Source: Alicycliphilus denitrificans K601
Lineage (GTDB): Bacteria > Pseudomonadota > Gammaproteobacteria > Burkholderiales > Burkholderiaceae_C
Assembly (NCBI RefSeq): GCF_000204645.1
Contig: NC_015422.1
Coordinates: 1,815,001 to 1,879,000 of the forward strand
Direction: 5' to 3'
DNA: 64,000 bases
Part shown: piece after piece, positions 17,936 through 26,575 of the stretch
Numbering within the stretch: the stretch's first letter is position 1
Layout of the letters: each line of letters opens with the position of its first letter
Notes under the pieces: model-generated
Told to the model about the DNA's origin: nothing
Seen by the model: only the letters and a program-made list of their open reading frames with translations
The model's database searches: none
Made by a program: the position numbers and the translations under genes

Positions 17936-19131
17936 TTGGCATCGGCGGGTATCGCTGGAGCCTGCGCGGCACCAAGGTGCGGCAGCCGATGCAGTGCGTC
18001 ATCTTGTTGATTGCGGGTGCATTGTTCAGCCCGATTTCTGCTTTTGGTTCCGAAGTCTCACTCTCTGCAAATCCTCCCTCCTGCTCGCCAGAGCAATCCC
18101 TGCGCTGGCGGGGCGGCACCCTGCGTCTGGAGAACGATTTGTTCACCGGCTCCGATCGCAACTACACCAACGGTGTCGCGCTAACAGCAGTCTCACGTGA
18201 TCTGCAAGGCGGGCTCCGTCCGGAGTGCCTGCCTCAGCCGATTGGTTTGTACGCCCGCTTCATCGGCTGGGCTGATCCCGGGTTCTGGCGCGATTCCGGC
18301 GCCCAGACATCGTCGCAAAACCTCGTCGTGCGCTTTGGCCAGTCCATGTACACGCCCGAGAACAAGACGCGCACCGACGTGATTCCAGATGACCGACCGT
18401 ACGCTGGTTTGCTCTACCTGGGTTTGGCGTGGAATCGCCGCATCCACCCACAAGCCGCCAGCTACGAAATGCTTGACGTGCGTGAGCTGACCCTGGGCGT
18501 GATCGGCCCCTGGTCGCTGGCCGAGCAATCTCAGGATCTGGTGCATCGGGCACGCGGCATTGAGCGATTTCGCGGCTGGGACAACCAGTTGCGCAACGAG
18601 CCGGCGTTTCAGATGGCCATGGAGCGCAAGTTCAAGCCGTACACGGAGGGTGCGGTCCGCCCTGGATGGGGCAGCGACGTGATCGGCAGCTATGCCCTGC
18701 GGGTCGGAAACATCGAAACCGCCGCCAGTACCGGCGTGGAGTTTCGCGCGGGCTGGAACATACCGAACGACTTCGGCAGCTATCCGATCCGCCCTGGCGC
18801 AGAGAACCGCCCGCCCTCTGGTGTTGCCGATCTGCGCACGACAACGCCGCAGTCGGTCCTGGCGCCCAAACCTGGGGCACATGTCTTCCTGAATCTGGAG
18901 GGTAAAGCCGTCGCCTGGGACTTCTCACTCGACGGAAACATGTTCCGGCATAGCCATCACGTCAGCCGGCGGCCTTGGATCGCGCAAGCAGCTCTCGGCA
19001 TCAGTAGCCAATGGATCGTTGCTGGACGTGGCGTACGGCTCGCCGTGATGCGCGTTTGGAGAACCCGCGAGTTCGACCAGCAGGCGGGCCATCACGCATT
19101 CGGATCGATCGCGCTGAGTCTGGAATTTTGA
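17932..19131 (+). CDS. LpxR-like outer-membrane lipid A 3'-O-deacylase family
   Basis: 399 aa. A hydrophobic signal (about residues 20-38, ending near SAFG) precedes an outer-membrane barrel. Family motifs include LRLENDLFTGSDRNYTNGV, with the conserved N-D and T-N-G residues, DDRPYAGLLYLGLAW and a C-terminal aromatic residue (SLEF). LpxR removes the 3'-acyl chain of lipid A. The N-terminus appears long, and a GTG or ATG near residues 16-20 could be the true start. It is coupled to the LOG gene by a 4-bp overlap, making it the end of the efflux unit. Confidence 0.8.
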   Translation: MIGIGGYRWSLRGTKVRQPMQCVILLIAGALFSPISAFGSEVSLSANPPSCSPEQSLRWRGGTLRLENDLFTGSDRNYTNGVALTAVSRDLQGGLRPECLPQPIGLYARFIGWADPGFWRDSGAQTSSQNLVVRFGQSMYTPENKTRTDVIPDDRPYAGLLYLGLAWNRRIHPQAASYEMLDVRELTLGVIGPWSLAEQSQDLVHRARGIERFRGWDNQLRNEPAFQMAMERKFKPYTEGAVRPGWGSDVIGSYALRVGNIETAASTGVEFRAGWNIPNDFGSYPIRPGAENRPPSGVADLRTTTPQSVLAPKPGAHVFLNLEGKAVAWDFSLDGNMFRHSHHVSRRPWIAQAALGISSQWIVAGRGVRLAVMRVWRTREFDQQAGHHAFGSIALSLEF

Positions 19132-19179
19132 GGACACCTGCAACCAATCGTTAGACCCAAAGCATTCGTCACAACATCA

Positions 19180-19653
19180 ATGGAGAAATTCGTGAACCAG
19201 CCCTTGAAATCCAGATCGTTTTTCACCGTCCCGCTGTCCGTGCTCTTGGCAACCTTCGCCACGGCACTCGGTGCGCAGTCCGTAGAGGCGGCAAAGCCAA
19301 TGGCGCTTCGTACCATAATGGAAAGACTCGGTCGCGACATGCAAGCCGTCACGGGCGCGATCTCCAAAGAAGACTGGCCGCTGGTCGCCGAGCTAGCACC
19401 ACGAATCGCCAAGCATGCCGAGCCGCCCATGTCGGAAAAGATGCGCATCCTTGCTTGGCTTGGGGCAGACGCTGGAAAGTTTCGGGGTCTTGATGGACAG
19501 GTCCATGACGCCGCGACCGCCATGGGCGAGGCTGCACAGCGGAATGACGGCCAAGCAGTCATCGCGGCTTTCTCCAAGACCCAGCAAAGCTGCCTAGCCT
19601 GCCACCAGAGTTACCGTCGCTCGTTCGTGGAAAAGTTCTATGGAAGCCGCTAG
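19180..19653 (+). CDS. Cytochrome c'-like periplasmic protein
   Basis: 157 aa. An N-terminal signal segment (FFTVPLSVLLATFATALGAQS) is followed by a four-helix-like domain with a C-terminal haem motif CLACH (about residues 139-143), as in class II cytochromes c'. A GTG at 19192 is an alternative start. It lies 49 bp after the LpxR-like gene on the same strand. A role in electron transfer or small-ligand binding is inferred from the fold only. Confidence 0.75.
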   Translation: MEKFVNQPLKSRSFFTVPLSVLLATFATALGAQSVEAAKPMALRTIMERLGRDMQAVTGAISKEDWPLVAELAPRIAKHAEPPMSEKMRILAWLGADAGKFRGLDGQVHDAATAMGEAAQRNDGQAVIAAFSKTQQSCLACHQSYRRSFVEKFYGSR

Positions 19654-19764
19654 CAAGGGATGGCTACACCTATTGACGGAAGACTAGCTTCTGTCCAATC
19701 AACATACCTCGACGCGTTTCAGGTTCCCAGGAAGCCACCCGTGCAGCGATCACGGGTTCCTGCT

Positions 19765-20430
19765 TCACCCGCGGCAGCACTCGTTGGATCTGACGTTCAT
19801 GACTCCCATATGCATGTGGGTCACCAGCACCAGCGGATAACGCAGCACCTCGTCCAGTGAGATACGTTTGTGCTTGAGCAGCGGATGCCATGCCGGCGCC
19901 GCGACCATGAGGGGGGGCGCTCCAAAGCGCCTTAGCCACGATGTCGTCACCCACTTCACCAGACTGGGCCCTAGGTCATACAGATCGCCATGCAGCCCCT
20001 TGATTTGCTGCGACAGTGACACCTCGAACAGGCGCAACTCGACGTCGGGCTCCTCCTGCCAGCTTAACGCCAGCAAGGTCGGCAAGCGCGACGGGGTGAT
20101 GCCATCGGACAGCGTAATGCGTTGCTGACCGTGAAAGCCGTTGGCCGCTCCCCTCACGCTGTCGCGGGCTTGCTGCAAGGCAGTGAAGAGGCGCGGCACA
20201 TGTTACAGGAATTGCTTGTCCGCCCGCGTCAGCCGCTTGCTGCGACTGCTCCGGCCGCAGTGCTTCAGCAGCGCGGTTACAGGTGGCGATCTCGAATTCG
20301 CCGAACATGCCCATCGACAGTTCATCCGGCGCGATGCCCGCTGGCGCGAACTTCAGACGCTGCGCCGCCGCCCGTGTCGACAGACCAAATCGCTCGCCCT
20401 CGGGGAGTGACGTAAGACGCCGCGACTGTC
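19765..20430 (-). pseudogene. LysR-family regulator pseudogene
   Basis: Read leftward, the region 20199-19765 gives a LysR effector-domain stretch (LHGDLYDLG..., APAWHPLLKHKRISLDEVLRYPLVLV) parallel to LHDDLLDIGFA...ARHPLLAHVQVPLAEALKFPLVL in the intact gene at 2975. The preceding HTH part appears only in another frame around 20300-20430 and is heavily decayed, and the C-terminus is missing. At least one frameshift and a truncation are therefore present. It stands between the cytochrome gene and another intact LysR gene. Confidence 0.65.
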
Positions 20431-20666
20431 TTCCTCGGGTCGCTGCGGCCACAGAAGATAGCCGAGGCGCGCTGGCGCGAGTGCTCTAGCTAGCCATCCG
20501 CCATGACCGCCGCCCGCGTTCAAGCAGCGTTGCAATAACTCCGGACACCATTGCCCGCGTGCTGTGAGCCGGCGACGGCAGCCGCTGCAAGACATGCCGG
20601 CCTCTTCTCCGCACGCATGCGGCTCCCTACGATCATAAGGACTGGTCACGTCACGAGGGACTGCGC

Positions 20667-21578
20667 ATGAACTTACGTCATCTTCGCTGTTTCATTGCTG
20701 TAGCCGAGGAACTGCACTTCGGTCGAGCCGCTAGGCGGCTGCATATAGAACAATCTCCCCTATCACGCACGATCCGCAAGTTGGAGACAACTCTAGGCGT
20801 GACGTTGCTCAGTCGCACGCCGCGGGGCGCAACCCTGACTTGGGCAGGGCGAGTCTTCCTCGACGACGCCCGCCGCATCATGTTGAGCGTTGAGCAGGCA
20901 GTGGCCAGCGCGAAGGCTGCTGCCTCCGGTTCTCAGGGCATTTTGCGAATCGCGCTGTCGAGAGACATAGGACGGGCGAGGCTATCAGCACTGCTTGCAC
21001 TGTGCCGCGAAGAGTCGCCGCAGGTAAACATCCGGCTCTCCGAAGTACCGCTGACCGAACTCGTGCAGGGGCTGAACGCAAATCTGTTCGACGCCGGCTT
21101 TGCAATGGTCAATGAAGTGGAGGACGGGATCATTGCTGAGCCGCTGTGGGCCGACCCCTTGGTAGTGATCCTGCCCGCACGGCACCCGCTTGTAGCCTTC
21201 AAGGAAGTGCCGTTGCAGGAAGTGGTGAGCTATCCGCTGGTACTTTGTGATCCACGGGCATGCCAAGGTTGCGGTCGGCAGAGCGAACGACTGTTCCGCT
21301 CTGTCGATGTCCAACCGATCGTGGCTGAGTATGCCGCTTCTCACGGGCTGATGCTGACGTTGGTGGCCGCAGGGTACGGGCTAAGTTTTTCCACTGCCGC
21401 GCACTTGGCAACTTGCCAGCCGGCGGATGTTGTTGTCCGCCCGTTGGCCGGTCAGAGCGCATCGATAACCACCTATCTGTTACGAACCGAGGGTGGCATG
21501 ACGGAGCCGTTGCAGCGGTTCATCGAACGCGCCGAACGTGTATGTCATCAGGACGCAAGCACATCACGCGCGATCTGA
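20667..21578 (+). CDS. LysR-family transcriptional regulator
   Basis: 303 aa with a complete LysR HTH (MNLRHLRCFIAVAEELHFGRAARRLHIEQSPLSRTIRKLE) and an effector domain including ARHPLVAFKEVPLQEVVSYPLVLCD and LVAAGYGLSFS. GAGGGA lies ahead of the ATG. It is a paralogue of the regulator at 2975. In ICEclc a LysR activator (TciR) lies near the same end of the element and starts the cascade bisR, alpA, bisDC. Position makes that role possible here, but the sequence alone does not show it. Confidence 0.85.
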   Translation: MNLRHLRCFIAVAEELHFGRAARRLHIEQSPLSRTIRKLETTLGVTLLSRTPRGATLTWAGRVFLDDARRIMLSVEQAVASAKAAASGSQGILRIALSRDIGRARLSALLALCREESPQVNIRLSEVPLTELVQGLNANLFDAGFAMVNEVEDGIIAEPLWADPLVVILPARHPLVAFKEVPLQEVVSYPLVLCDPRACQGCGRQSERLFRSVDVQPIVAEYAASHGLMLTLVAAGYGLSFSTAAHLATCQPADVVVRPLAGQSASITTYLLRTEGGMTEPLQRFIERAERVCHQDASTSRAI

Positions 21579-22132
21579 CGCAGATCTATCGAAAGGTGCG
21601 CGGCTAGTTTTCTCGGATTGCGCGATTCATCTTTGGTCTTGCGGCTGACCCGATCTGCATGGCTCATGCGCTGTACTGATTCCAGTTTCGACGCAATTGC
21701 TGCGCCCTTCCGTACTCCGGCACTCGCCTGCGGGCTCGCCGCCGCGGTCATTTCACTGACGCGGAACGCATGACCTTTTGCTGGTTGCAAACCGGCTCAT
21801 CCTGTTGACGCATTGGCACTTTACGCCGTTGGAATTCCTACGGAAAACTTTGGCCAGGTTTCGGGTAAAGCGCGGCACCCATGCTTGACTCCAGGGGAGC
21901 GCGACCACCAAGCCGCGTGCCGGTCCAAAGGCAAAGCGCCCGCATCATGGTTGAGGAGTTTCAAGCGTAGCAAGATGTAGTTCGCCCTTAGCCGGCCGTC
22001 AGCGCCGATGCAACGCTTCCTTCCACGATCCCGGCCGGTCCTGCGCTTCATCCGGATTTCTGGGCAATCGCCTCGCCCACTTGGGCGGTGCGCGTCTGCC
22101 AGAGTTCGATCCGACGATGGGACGCACGCGAC
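21579..22132 (+). other. Intergenic region without a recognisable gene
   Basis: 554 bp between the LysR gene and the BisR-like gene. A leftward 80-aa frame (21790-21548) and several frames antisense to the next gene exist but match no family I know. No tRNA end or direct repeat that would mark an attachment site was found. The edge of the ICE core probably falls in or just left of this stretch. Confidence 0.4.
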
Positions 22133-22888
22133 ATGGAGAAATCGAGTTGCCTTGCCTTTGGCGCCAGGATCTACTACCGCCCGATCGAGGCGGCCGTCCG
22201 TTGGGCGGGACTGTTGCGCTTTGAGCCGCGGATTCTGGAAACGCTCGGGCCACGTGCCATGCCTGAGCCGAACGACTTTCCGCGCTGGCCCTTGCTGCGC
22301 CTTTTCTCCGAGCGCATCTTCGACGCATTGGCACACGATGAGCTTTCTTACGGCAAGGCAGGCATGGCGCAGGAACCTCAGCGCCCCGCACTCGACGATC
22401 CTGCGTTGATCGTGCGCCACGTCGACCTGAAGGCGTGGATGTCGCATTACTACCCCGGTGAGCGGCCTCCATTCCTGTTCGACGGCATCGAGCGCGAACT
22501 GCATCCTTCGGTGAGCGTCGCCATGCTGAACGTGTTGCTGGCCGATCGCGAGGCCGCCAAGCTGCAGCTTGCCGAACTCGCACAACTACATGCGGCGCTG
22601 AAGGCACAGCACGAAGCGTTGGCGAAGGAGCATGCCAGTAGCATTCGTGAGGGCGATGCGAGTGAACCGGGCCTGCGCAGCGAATCGACTTACCTGAACA
22701 TCATTGGCGGCCTGCTGACATTGCTGTTGGGCAAGTCCCCCGCGGGCTCTGCCTACTCGTCCTTCCGCAACATGGATGCGGTGATCAGTGCGCTACTGGC
22801 CCACCATGAAGGGCGGCCCGGCATCAGCGAGCGAACGCTGTGGAGCAAGCTGGCACAGGCGCGTCGCCACCTGGAGGCATCGCGCTGA
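22133..22888 (+). CDS. BisR-like ICE regulator candidate (no known domain)
   Basis: 251 aa from the ATG at 22133 (MEKSSCLAFGARIYYRPIEAAVRW). A central helical, Gln/Leu/Ala-rich segment (about 145-180) may be coiled coil, and the C-terminus (YLNIIGGLLTLLLGKSP...) is conserved-looking. No named domain was recognised. Its place just upstream of alpA-parA-shi-parB and its length match what I recall of BisR, the second-tier activator of ICEclc transfer competence. That identity is an inference from position. It would then act on the repeats between this gene and alpA. Confidence 0.6.
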   Translation: MEKSSCLAFGARIYYRPIEAAVRWAGLLRFEPRILETLGPRAMPEPNDFPRWPLLRLFSERIFDALAHDELSYGKAGMAQEPQRPALDDPALIVRHVDLKAWMSHYYPGERPPFLFDGIERELHPSVSVAMLNVLLADREAAKLQLAELAQLHAALKAQHEALAKEHASSIREGDASEPGLRSESTYLNIIGGLLTLLLGKSPAGSAYSSFRNMDAVISALLAHHEGRPGISERTLWSKLAQARRHLEASR

Positions 22889-22903
22889 GCCTGTAACAGC
22901 AGA

Positions 22904-22960
22904 CTGCAATTGCAGTTGCGTGTTCTGCAGTTGCAGTGAATCTCGCAGCAGCAGCATATG
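22904..22960 (+). promoter_or_regulatory. alpA promoter region with tandem dyads
   Basis: Two 12-bp sites, CTGCAATTGCAG (22904-22915, perfect palindrome) and CTGCAGTTGCAG (22925-22936), lie 21 bp apart, two helical turns. The second overlaps a possible -35 TTGCAG (22931-22936), with CATATG at 22955-22960 as a weak -10 after 18 bp. The layout suits a regulator bound on one face of the DNA. Confidence 0.55.
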
Positions 22961-23012
22961 GAATGCGAGACACTTTCTGAACAACGCCATCGAGCGTCAA
23001 GGAGTGCCTCTC

Positions 23013-23231
23013 ATGTCTTCGCAGACCATCGCGCCGGCCTTGCCGCCCGAGCACCGCATCCTGCGCCGCGCCGAGGTCGAAGCCAAGACCGGCTTCAAGC
23101 GCGCGCACATCTACAGCCTCATGAAGGAAGGCAAGTTCCCCAAGGCGCTGCGCCTGGGCGTGCGCGCGGTGGGCTGGGACTCGGTGGAGATCGAACAGTG
23201 GATCGCCGATCGCCTCAAAGAACGCGCCTGA
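23013..23231 (+). CDS. alpA: AlpA-family phage/ICE excision regulator
   Basis: 72 aa, ATG at 23013 with AAGGAG nine bases upstream. The MerR-like winged HTH of AlpA proteins is clear: ILRRAEVEAKTGFKRAHIYSLMKEGKFPKALRLG, then VGWDSVEIEQWIADRL. Such proteins activate integrase or excision genes. Here it is the first gene of the alpA-parA-shi-parB-DUF2857 string that controls transfer competence in ICEclc relatives. Confidence 0.88.
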   Translation: MSSQTIAPALPPEHRILRRAEVEAKTGFKRAHIYSLMKEGKFPKALRLGVRAVGWDSVEIEQWIADRLKERA

Positions 23232-23271
23232 CGCTTCTTCTCGGTTCATGCCATTCGACGAGGAGAAGCCC

Positions 23272-24138
23272 ATGCAGGTGGTGTCCATCATTTCGACCAA
23301 GGGCGGCGTGGGCAAGACCACGACGGCGGCCAACCTGGGCGGCTTCATCGCCGATGCCGGGCTGCGCGTGCTGCTGCTGGACCTGGACGTGCAGCCCACG
23401 CTGTCGAGCTACTTCACGCTGGACGTTCGCGCGCCCGGCGGCATCTACCAGATGCTGGCCTTCAACGAGCGGCGCATCGAGCAACTGGTGTCGCGTACCG
23501 TGATCGCGGGCCTGGACCTGGTGCTCTCCAACGACGACCGCGGCGAACTGAACACGCTGCTGCTGCACGCTCCGGATGGGCGCCTGCGACTGCGCCATCT
23601 GCTTCCCGTCTTCCGCACGCACTACGACTTGCTGCTGATCGACACCCAGGGCGCGCGCAGCGTGCTGCTGGAGATGGCGGTGCTGGCGTCCGACCTGGCG
23701 CTGTCGCCGGTGACGCCGGAAATCCTCGCGGCGCGCGAGCTGCGGCGCGGCACGCTGCAACTGATCGAGGACATCGCGCCGTATCGGCACCTGGGCATCG
23801 AGCCGCCGCCGCTGCGTCTGCTCATCAACCGTGTGCATCCTGTGTCGTCGAATGCGCGGCTGGTCCAGCAGGCGCTGCGACAGGTGTTTCAGGAACAGGC
23901 CGGCGTGCAGGTGCTGGGCACCGACGTACCGGCCATCGAAGCCTATCCGCGCGCTGCGACACGAGGATTGCCGGTGCACCGGGTGGAGTACCGGCAGCCG
24001 GCTGGGCGCACGGCGCCCGCGGCGTTGGAGACCATGCGCACGCTGGCCGGCGAGCTGTTCCCCGTGTGGCGGGAGCGCTTCGCGCTGGTCACAGGTCGGG
24101 CCGATGCGGGAGGGGCCGGCCATGGCGAGCGCGCATGA
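23272..24138 (+). CDS. parA: ParA-family ATPase
   Basis: 288 aa. Deviant Walker A STKGGVGKTTTAANLGG begins near residue 8. Walker B-type LLLDLDVQP and LLLIDTQGA follow. The ATG at 23272 is preceded by GAGGAGAAG; the longer frame from 23248 lacks a ribosome site. ParA ATPases segregate DNA. In ICEclc this gene together with the adjacent small shi gene was reported to arrest division of transfer-competent cells. It overlaps the next gene by 17 bp. Confidence 0.88.
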   Translation: MQVVSIISTKGGVGKTTTAANLGGFIADAGLRVLLLDLDVQPTLSSYFTLDVRAPGGIYQMLAFNERRIEQLVSRTVIAGLDLVLSNDDRGELNTLLLHAPDGRLRLRHLLPVFRTHYDLLLIDTQGARSVLLEMAVLASDLALSPVTPEILAARELRRGTLQLIEDIAPYRHLGIEPPPLRLLINRVHPVSSNARLVQQALRQVFQEQAGVQVLGTDVPAIEAYPRAATRGLPVHRVEYRQPAGRTAPAALETMRTLAGELFPVWRERFALVTGRADAGGAGHGERA

Positions 24139-24358
24139 ACTGGCGCGCGGCCGCGAACGGCTGCGCGCGCTGATCGAGTTCGCGCTGGGCGAAGGCTGGC
24201 GCGTGGTTCGCACGTCCGGCGGGCACCTGAAATTCACGAAGCAAGGCTGCGCGTCGATCTACACCAGCTCGACGGCGAGCGACCACCGTGCCGACCGCAA
24301 TGCCCGCGCACAGCTTCGCCGCGCCGACCGGCAAGCGCAGGAGAATGGCCGTGGCTGA
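24122..24358 (+). CDS. shi: Shi-like small protein (HicA-like fold)
   Basis: 78 aa (MASAHELARGRERLRALIEFALGEGW...). The middle (WRVVRTSGGHLKFTKQGCASIYTSSTASD) resembles HicA-type double-stranded-RNA-binding toxins with the G-G-H motif. Position between parA and parB is that of shi in ICEclc, which with ParA causes division arrest. The name is by position and size. It overlaps both neighbours, so translation is probably coupled. Confidence 0.7.
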   Translation: MASAHELARGRERLRALIEFALGEGWRVVRTSGGHLKFTKQGCASIYTSSTASDHRADRNARAQLRRADRQAQENGRG

Positions 24359-25994
24359 GCTGACGCCGCAGGACATGGCTGCCAAGCTGCTGGCCACCGG
24401 CTTCGAGCGCAGCGGCCCTTCGGCCGCGACCTTGAGCGACCCCATCGCCGACACGCCGATGGTGGTGACGCTGGACCAGTTGCGGCCCTACGACCACGAC
24501 CCACGCGTGACGCGCAACCCGGCCTATGCGGAGATCAAGGCGTCCATCCGCGAACGTGGGCTGGACGCGCCCCCCGCGATCACGCGCAGGCCGGGCGAGG
24601 CGCACTACATCATTCGCAACGGCGGCAACACGCGGCTGGCGATCCTGCGCGAGTTGTGGAGCGAGACCAAGGAGGAACGCTTCTTCCGCATTGCGTGCCT
24701 GTTCCGCCCGTGGCCGGCGCGCGGTGAAATCGTGGCGCTGACCGGGCATCTGGCCGAGAACGAGCTGCGCGGCGGCCTGACCTTCATCGAGCGGGCCTTG
24801 GGCATCGAGAAGGCGCGCGAGTTCTACGAGCAGGAAAGCGGCCAGGCGCTGTCGCAAAGCGAACTCGCGCGGCGACTGACGGCCGACGGCTATCCGGTGC
24901 CGCAGTCACACATCAGCCGCATGAACGATGCGGTGCGCTATCTGCTGCCGGCGATCCCGACGCTGTTGTACGGCGGATTGGGCCGGCATCAGGTGGACCG
25001 GCTCGCAGTGCTGCGCAAGGCGTGCGAGCGCACCTGGGAGCGGCGTGCGCTGGGCCGGCCGCTGACCGTGGACTTCGCTTCGCTGTTTCAGGATGTGCTG
25101 TCGCAGTTCGACACGCAGCCGGAGGGCTTCTCGCCCCAGCGCGTGCAGGACGAACTGGTGGGTCAGATGGCCGAGCTGCTGGAAGCGGACTACGACACGC
25201 TGGCATTGGAGGTCGATGACAGCGAAAGCCGTCAGCGAGTATTGACCAGCGAGCCGGCCGCGCCGAACCCGGCAACGCCTGTCGCACCTGCGGCGCCAGC
25301 CATCACGCCGCAACTGTCGCCCGCGGCGCCAACGCCACGGGACACCTCGCCCGTCGCGCCACCGGCAGAGACACCCTCGGCACCACCTGCCGCTGCACCA
25401 AACGCCCGGGACGGGCAGCGCGACGAGCGCCTGCAGGGGCACATCGTGACGCCGGCCCCAACCACCGAGCGCCTGCAGTCCATCCAGAGGATGGTCGCGG
25501 ATCAGCTCGGCGACAAGCTACCCGACTTCGAGGCCGACGCGCTGCGTGCGATCCCGGTGCAGGTTGGCGGGCTCTTTCCCATCTCGGATGTCTGGTACAT
25601 CGAGCCGGGCCTGGACGTGCCGGATCGCCTGCGCGTGCATATCGCGCAGTTCGCTCGCGAGATCGCGGGGGAAGCGGCGGTGGGCGACCACATCGAAGCC
25701 AGCGATGGCGGCATCGGCTTCGTCTGCGTGACGCCGGCCGTGGGCCAGGCGAAGGCGCTCCCGGCGTTCGCGCGTGCGATGCTGACCCTGCTGCACGCGC
25801 TGAGCACCGCGCCGGCACCCGCGACCGGGCTGGACAGCGCGCGGCTGGCCGATGACCTTGGGCCGCTGCTGCATGGTCACCGCGGCTTGGTCACGCGCCT
25901 GAGCGATGCCGGGCTGGTAAAGCTGTTCCGTCTGCTGCGCCTGGCGCGCCGGCTGCTGGATCTGGAAGCCGGCGTAGCGAGCCAGGATTCCTGA
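24351..25994 (+). CDS. ParB-family protein, PFGI-1 type (BisD-like)
   Basis: 547 aa. ParB nuclease-like domain in residues 30-170 (ITRRPGEAHYIIRNGGNTRLAILREL, GEIVALTGHLAENELRGGLTF), an HTH (LSQSELARRLTADGYPVPQSHISRM), a Pro/Ala-rich linker (about 300-375) and a conserved C-terminal domain. It fits the ICE ParB family (TIGR03764-like). In ICEclc this gene was renamed bisD, half of the FlhDC-like master activator BisDC. GTG at 24351 has AGGAG at a proper 7-bp spacing; an ATG two codons earlier (24345) sits too close to it but is the alternative start. Confidence 0.85.
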   Translation: MAELTPQDMAAKLLATGFERSGPSAATLSDPIADTPMVVTLDQLRPYDHDPRVTRNPAYAEIKASIRERGLDAPPAITRRPGEAHYIIRNGGNTRLAILRELWSETKEERFFRIACLFRPWPARGEIVALTGHLAENELRGGLTFIERALGIEKAREFYEQESGQALSQSELARRLTADGYPVPQSHISRMNDAVRYLLPAIPTLLYGGLGRHQVDRLAVLRKACERTWERRALGRPLTVDFASLFQDVLSQFDTQPEGFSPQRVQDELVGQMAELLEADYDTLALEVDDSESRQRVLTSEPAAPNPATPVAPAAPAITPQLSPAAPTPRDTSPVAPPAETPSAPPAAAPNARDGQRDERLQGHIVTPAPTTERLQSIQRMVADQLGDKLPDFEADALRAIPVQVGGLFPISDVWYIEPGLDVPDRLRVHIAQFAREIAGEAAVGDHIEASDGGIGFVCVTPAVGQAKALPAFARAMLTLLHALSTAPAPATGLDSARLADDLGPLLHGHRGLVTRLSDAGLVKLFRLLRLARRLLDLEAGVASQDS

Positions 25995-26011
25995 GCGCAG
26001 GAGGCTCCCGT

Positions 26012-26572
26012 ATGTCGGCACCGCACCCGCTCAACCAGGCCGTGATCGCCCAGGCCCTGCATGACCTGCGCAACGGCCAGTTGCGCCGCTGCAAGGCCAT
26101 GGGCTTCGGTGAGGAGGAGCTGGATGCGCTGAAGCACCCAGAACTCGTGAGTATGCTGGTGAATGCCACGGTGTCGTGGTGTTCGGTGTCGGTGAACCGG
26201 GAAGTGTTGAAGCGGCTGCTGAGCCAGGTGCACGACGTGGAGCGGGAGATCGCCACGGTGGACCGCATGCTGCGCCTGGGGGCGAGCACGGAGATGGTCA
26301 GCAAGTTCTACGGCCTCACGCATCAGGAAGTGGCGCTGCGCCGCGACATCCTCGGGCTGCCCAAGCGTAAGGGTCGGCATCCGGTGCTCGACGAGGCGCA
26401 GGACGTGGCCCTGTGGGAACGCTGGAAGGCCGGCATCACGGAGCGGCACATCGCACTGAACGACGACATGGCGATGCTGGCGCTGACCATGGACCTGGCC
26501 GAGGCCATGACCCTGCCCATGTCGGTGATCTGGTCGGCGATACGGAACTGGGTCGACCAGGGGCTGGTGTAG
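26012..26572 (+). CDS. DUF2857 / STY4526-like ICE regulator (BisC-like)
   Basis: 186 aa, ATG preceded by AGGAGG. It is helical, with ASTEMVSKFYGLTHQEVALRRDILGL forming an HTH-like element (about residues 90-115), as in DUF2857 proteins. In ICEclc the equivalent gene is bisC, which acts with the ParB-like BisD to switch on the transfer genes. It follows the parB-like gene after 17 bp and precedes the replication gene by 3 bp, so these are one operon. Role assigned by family and position. Confidence 0.8.
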   Translation: MSAPHPLNQAVIAQALHDLRNGQLRRCKAMGFGEEELDALKHPELVSMLVNATVSWCSVSVNREVLKRLLSQVHDVEREIATVDRMLRLGASTEMVSKFYGLTHQEVALRRDILGLPKRKGRHPVLDEAQDVALWERWKAGITERHIALNDDMAMLALTMDLAEAMTLPMSVIWSAIRNWVDQGLV

Positions 26573-26575
26573 GTC

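Noticed and set aside
21579..22132. ICE attachment site (3' end of a tRNA-Gly gene)
   Set aside because: I looked for a tRNA-Gly 3'-end-like sequence of the kind used by ICEclc and did not find it here; the element border remains unplaced.
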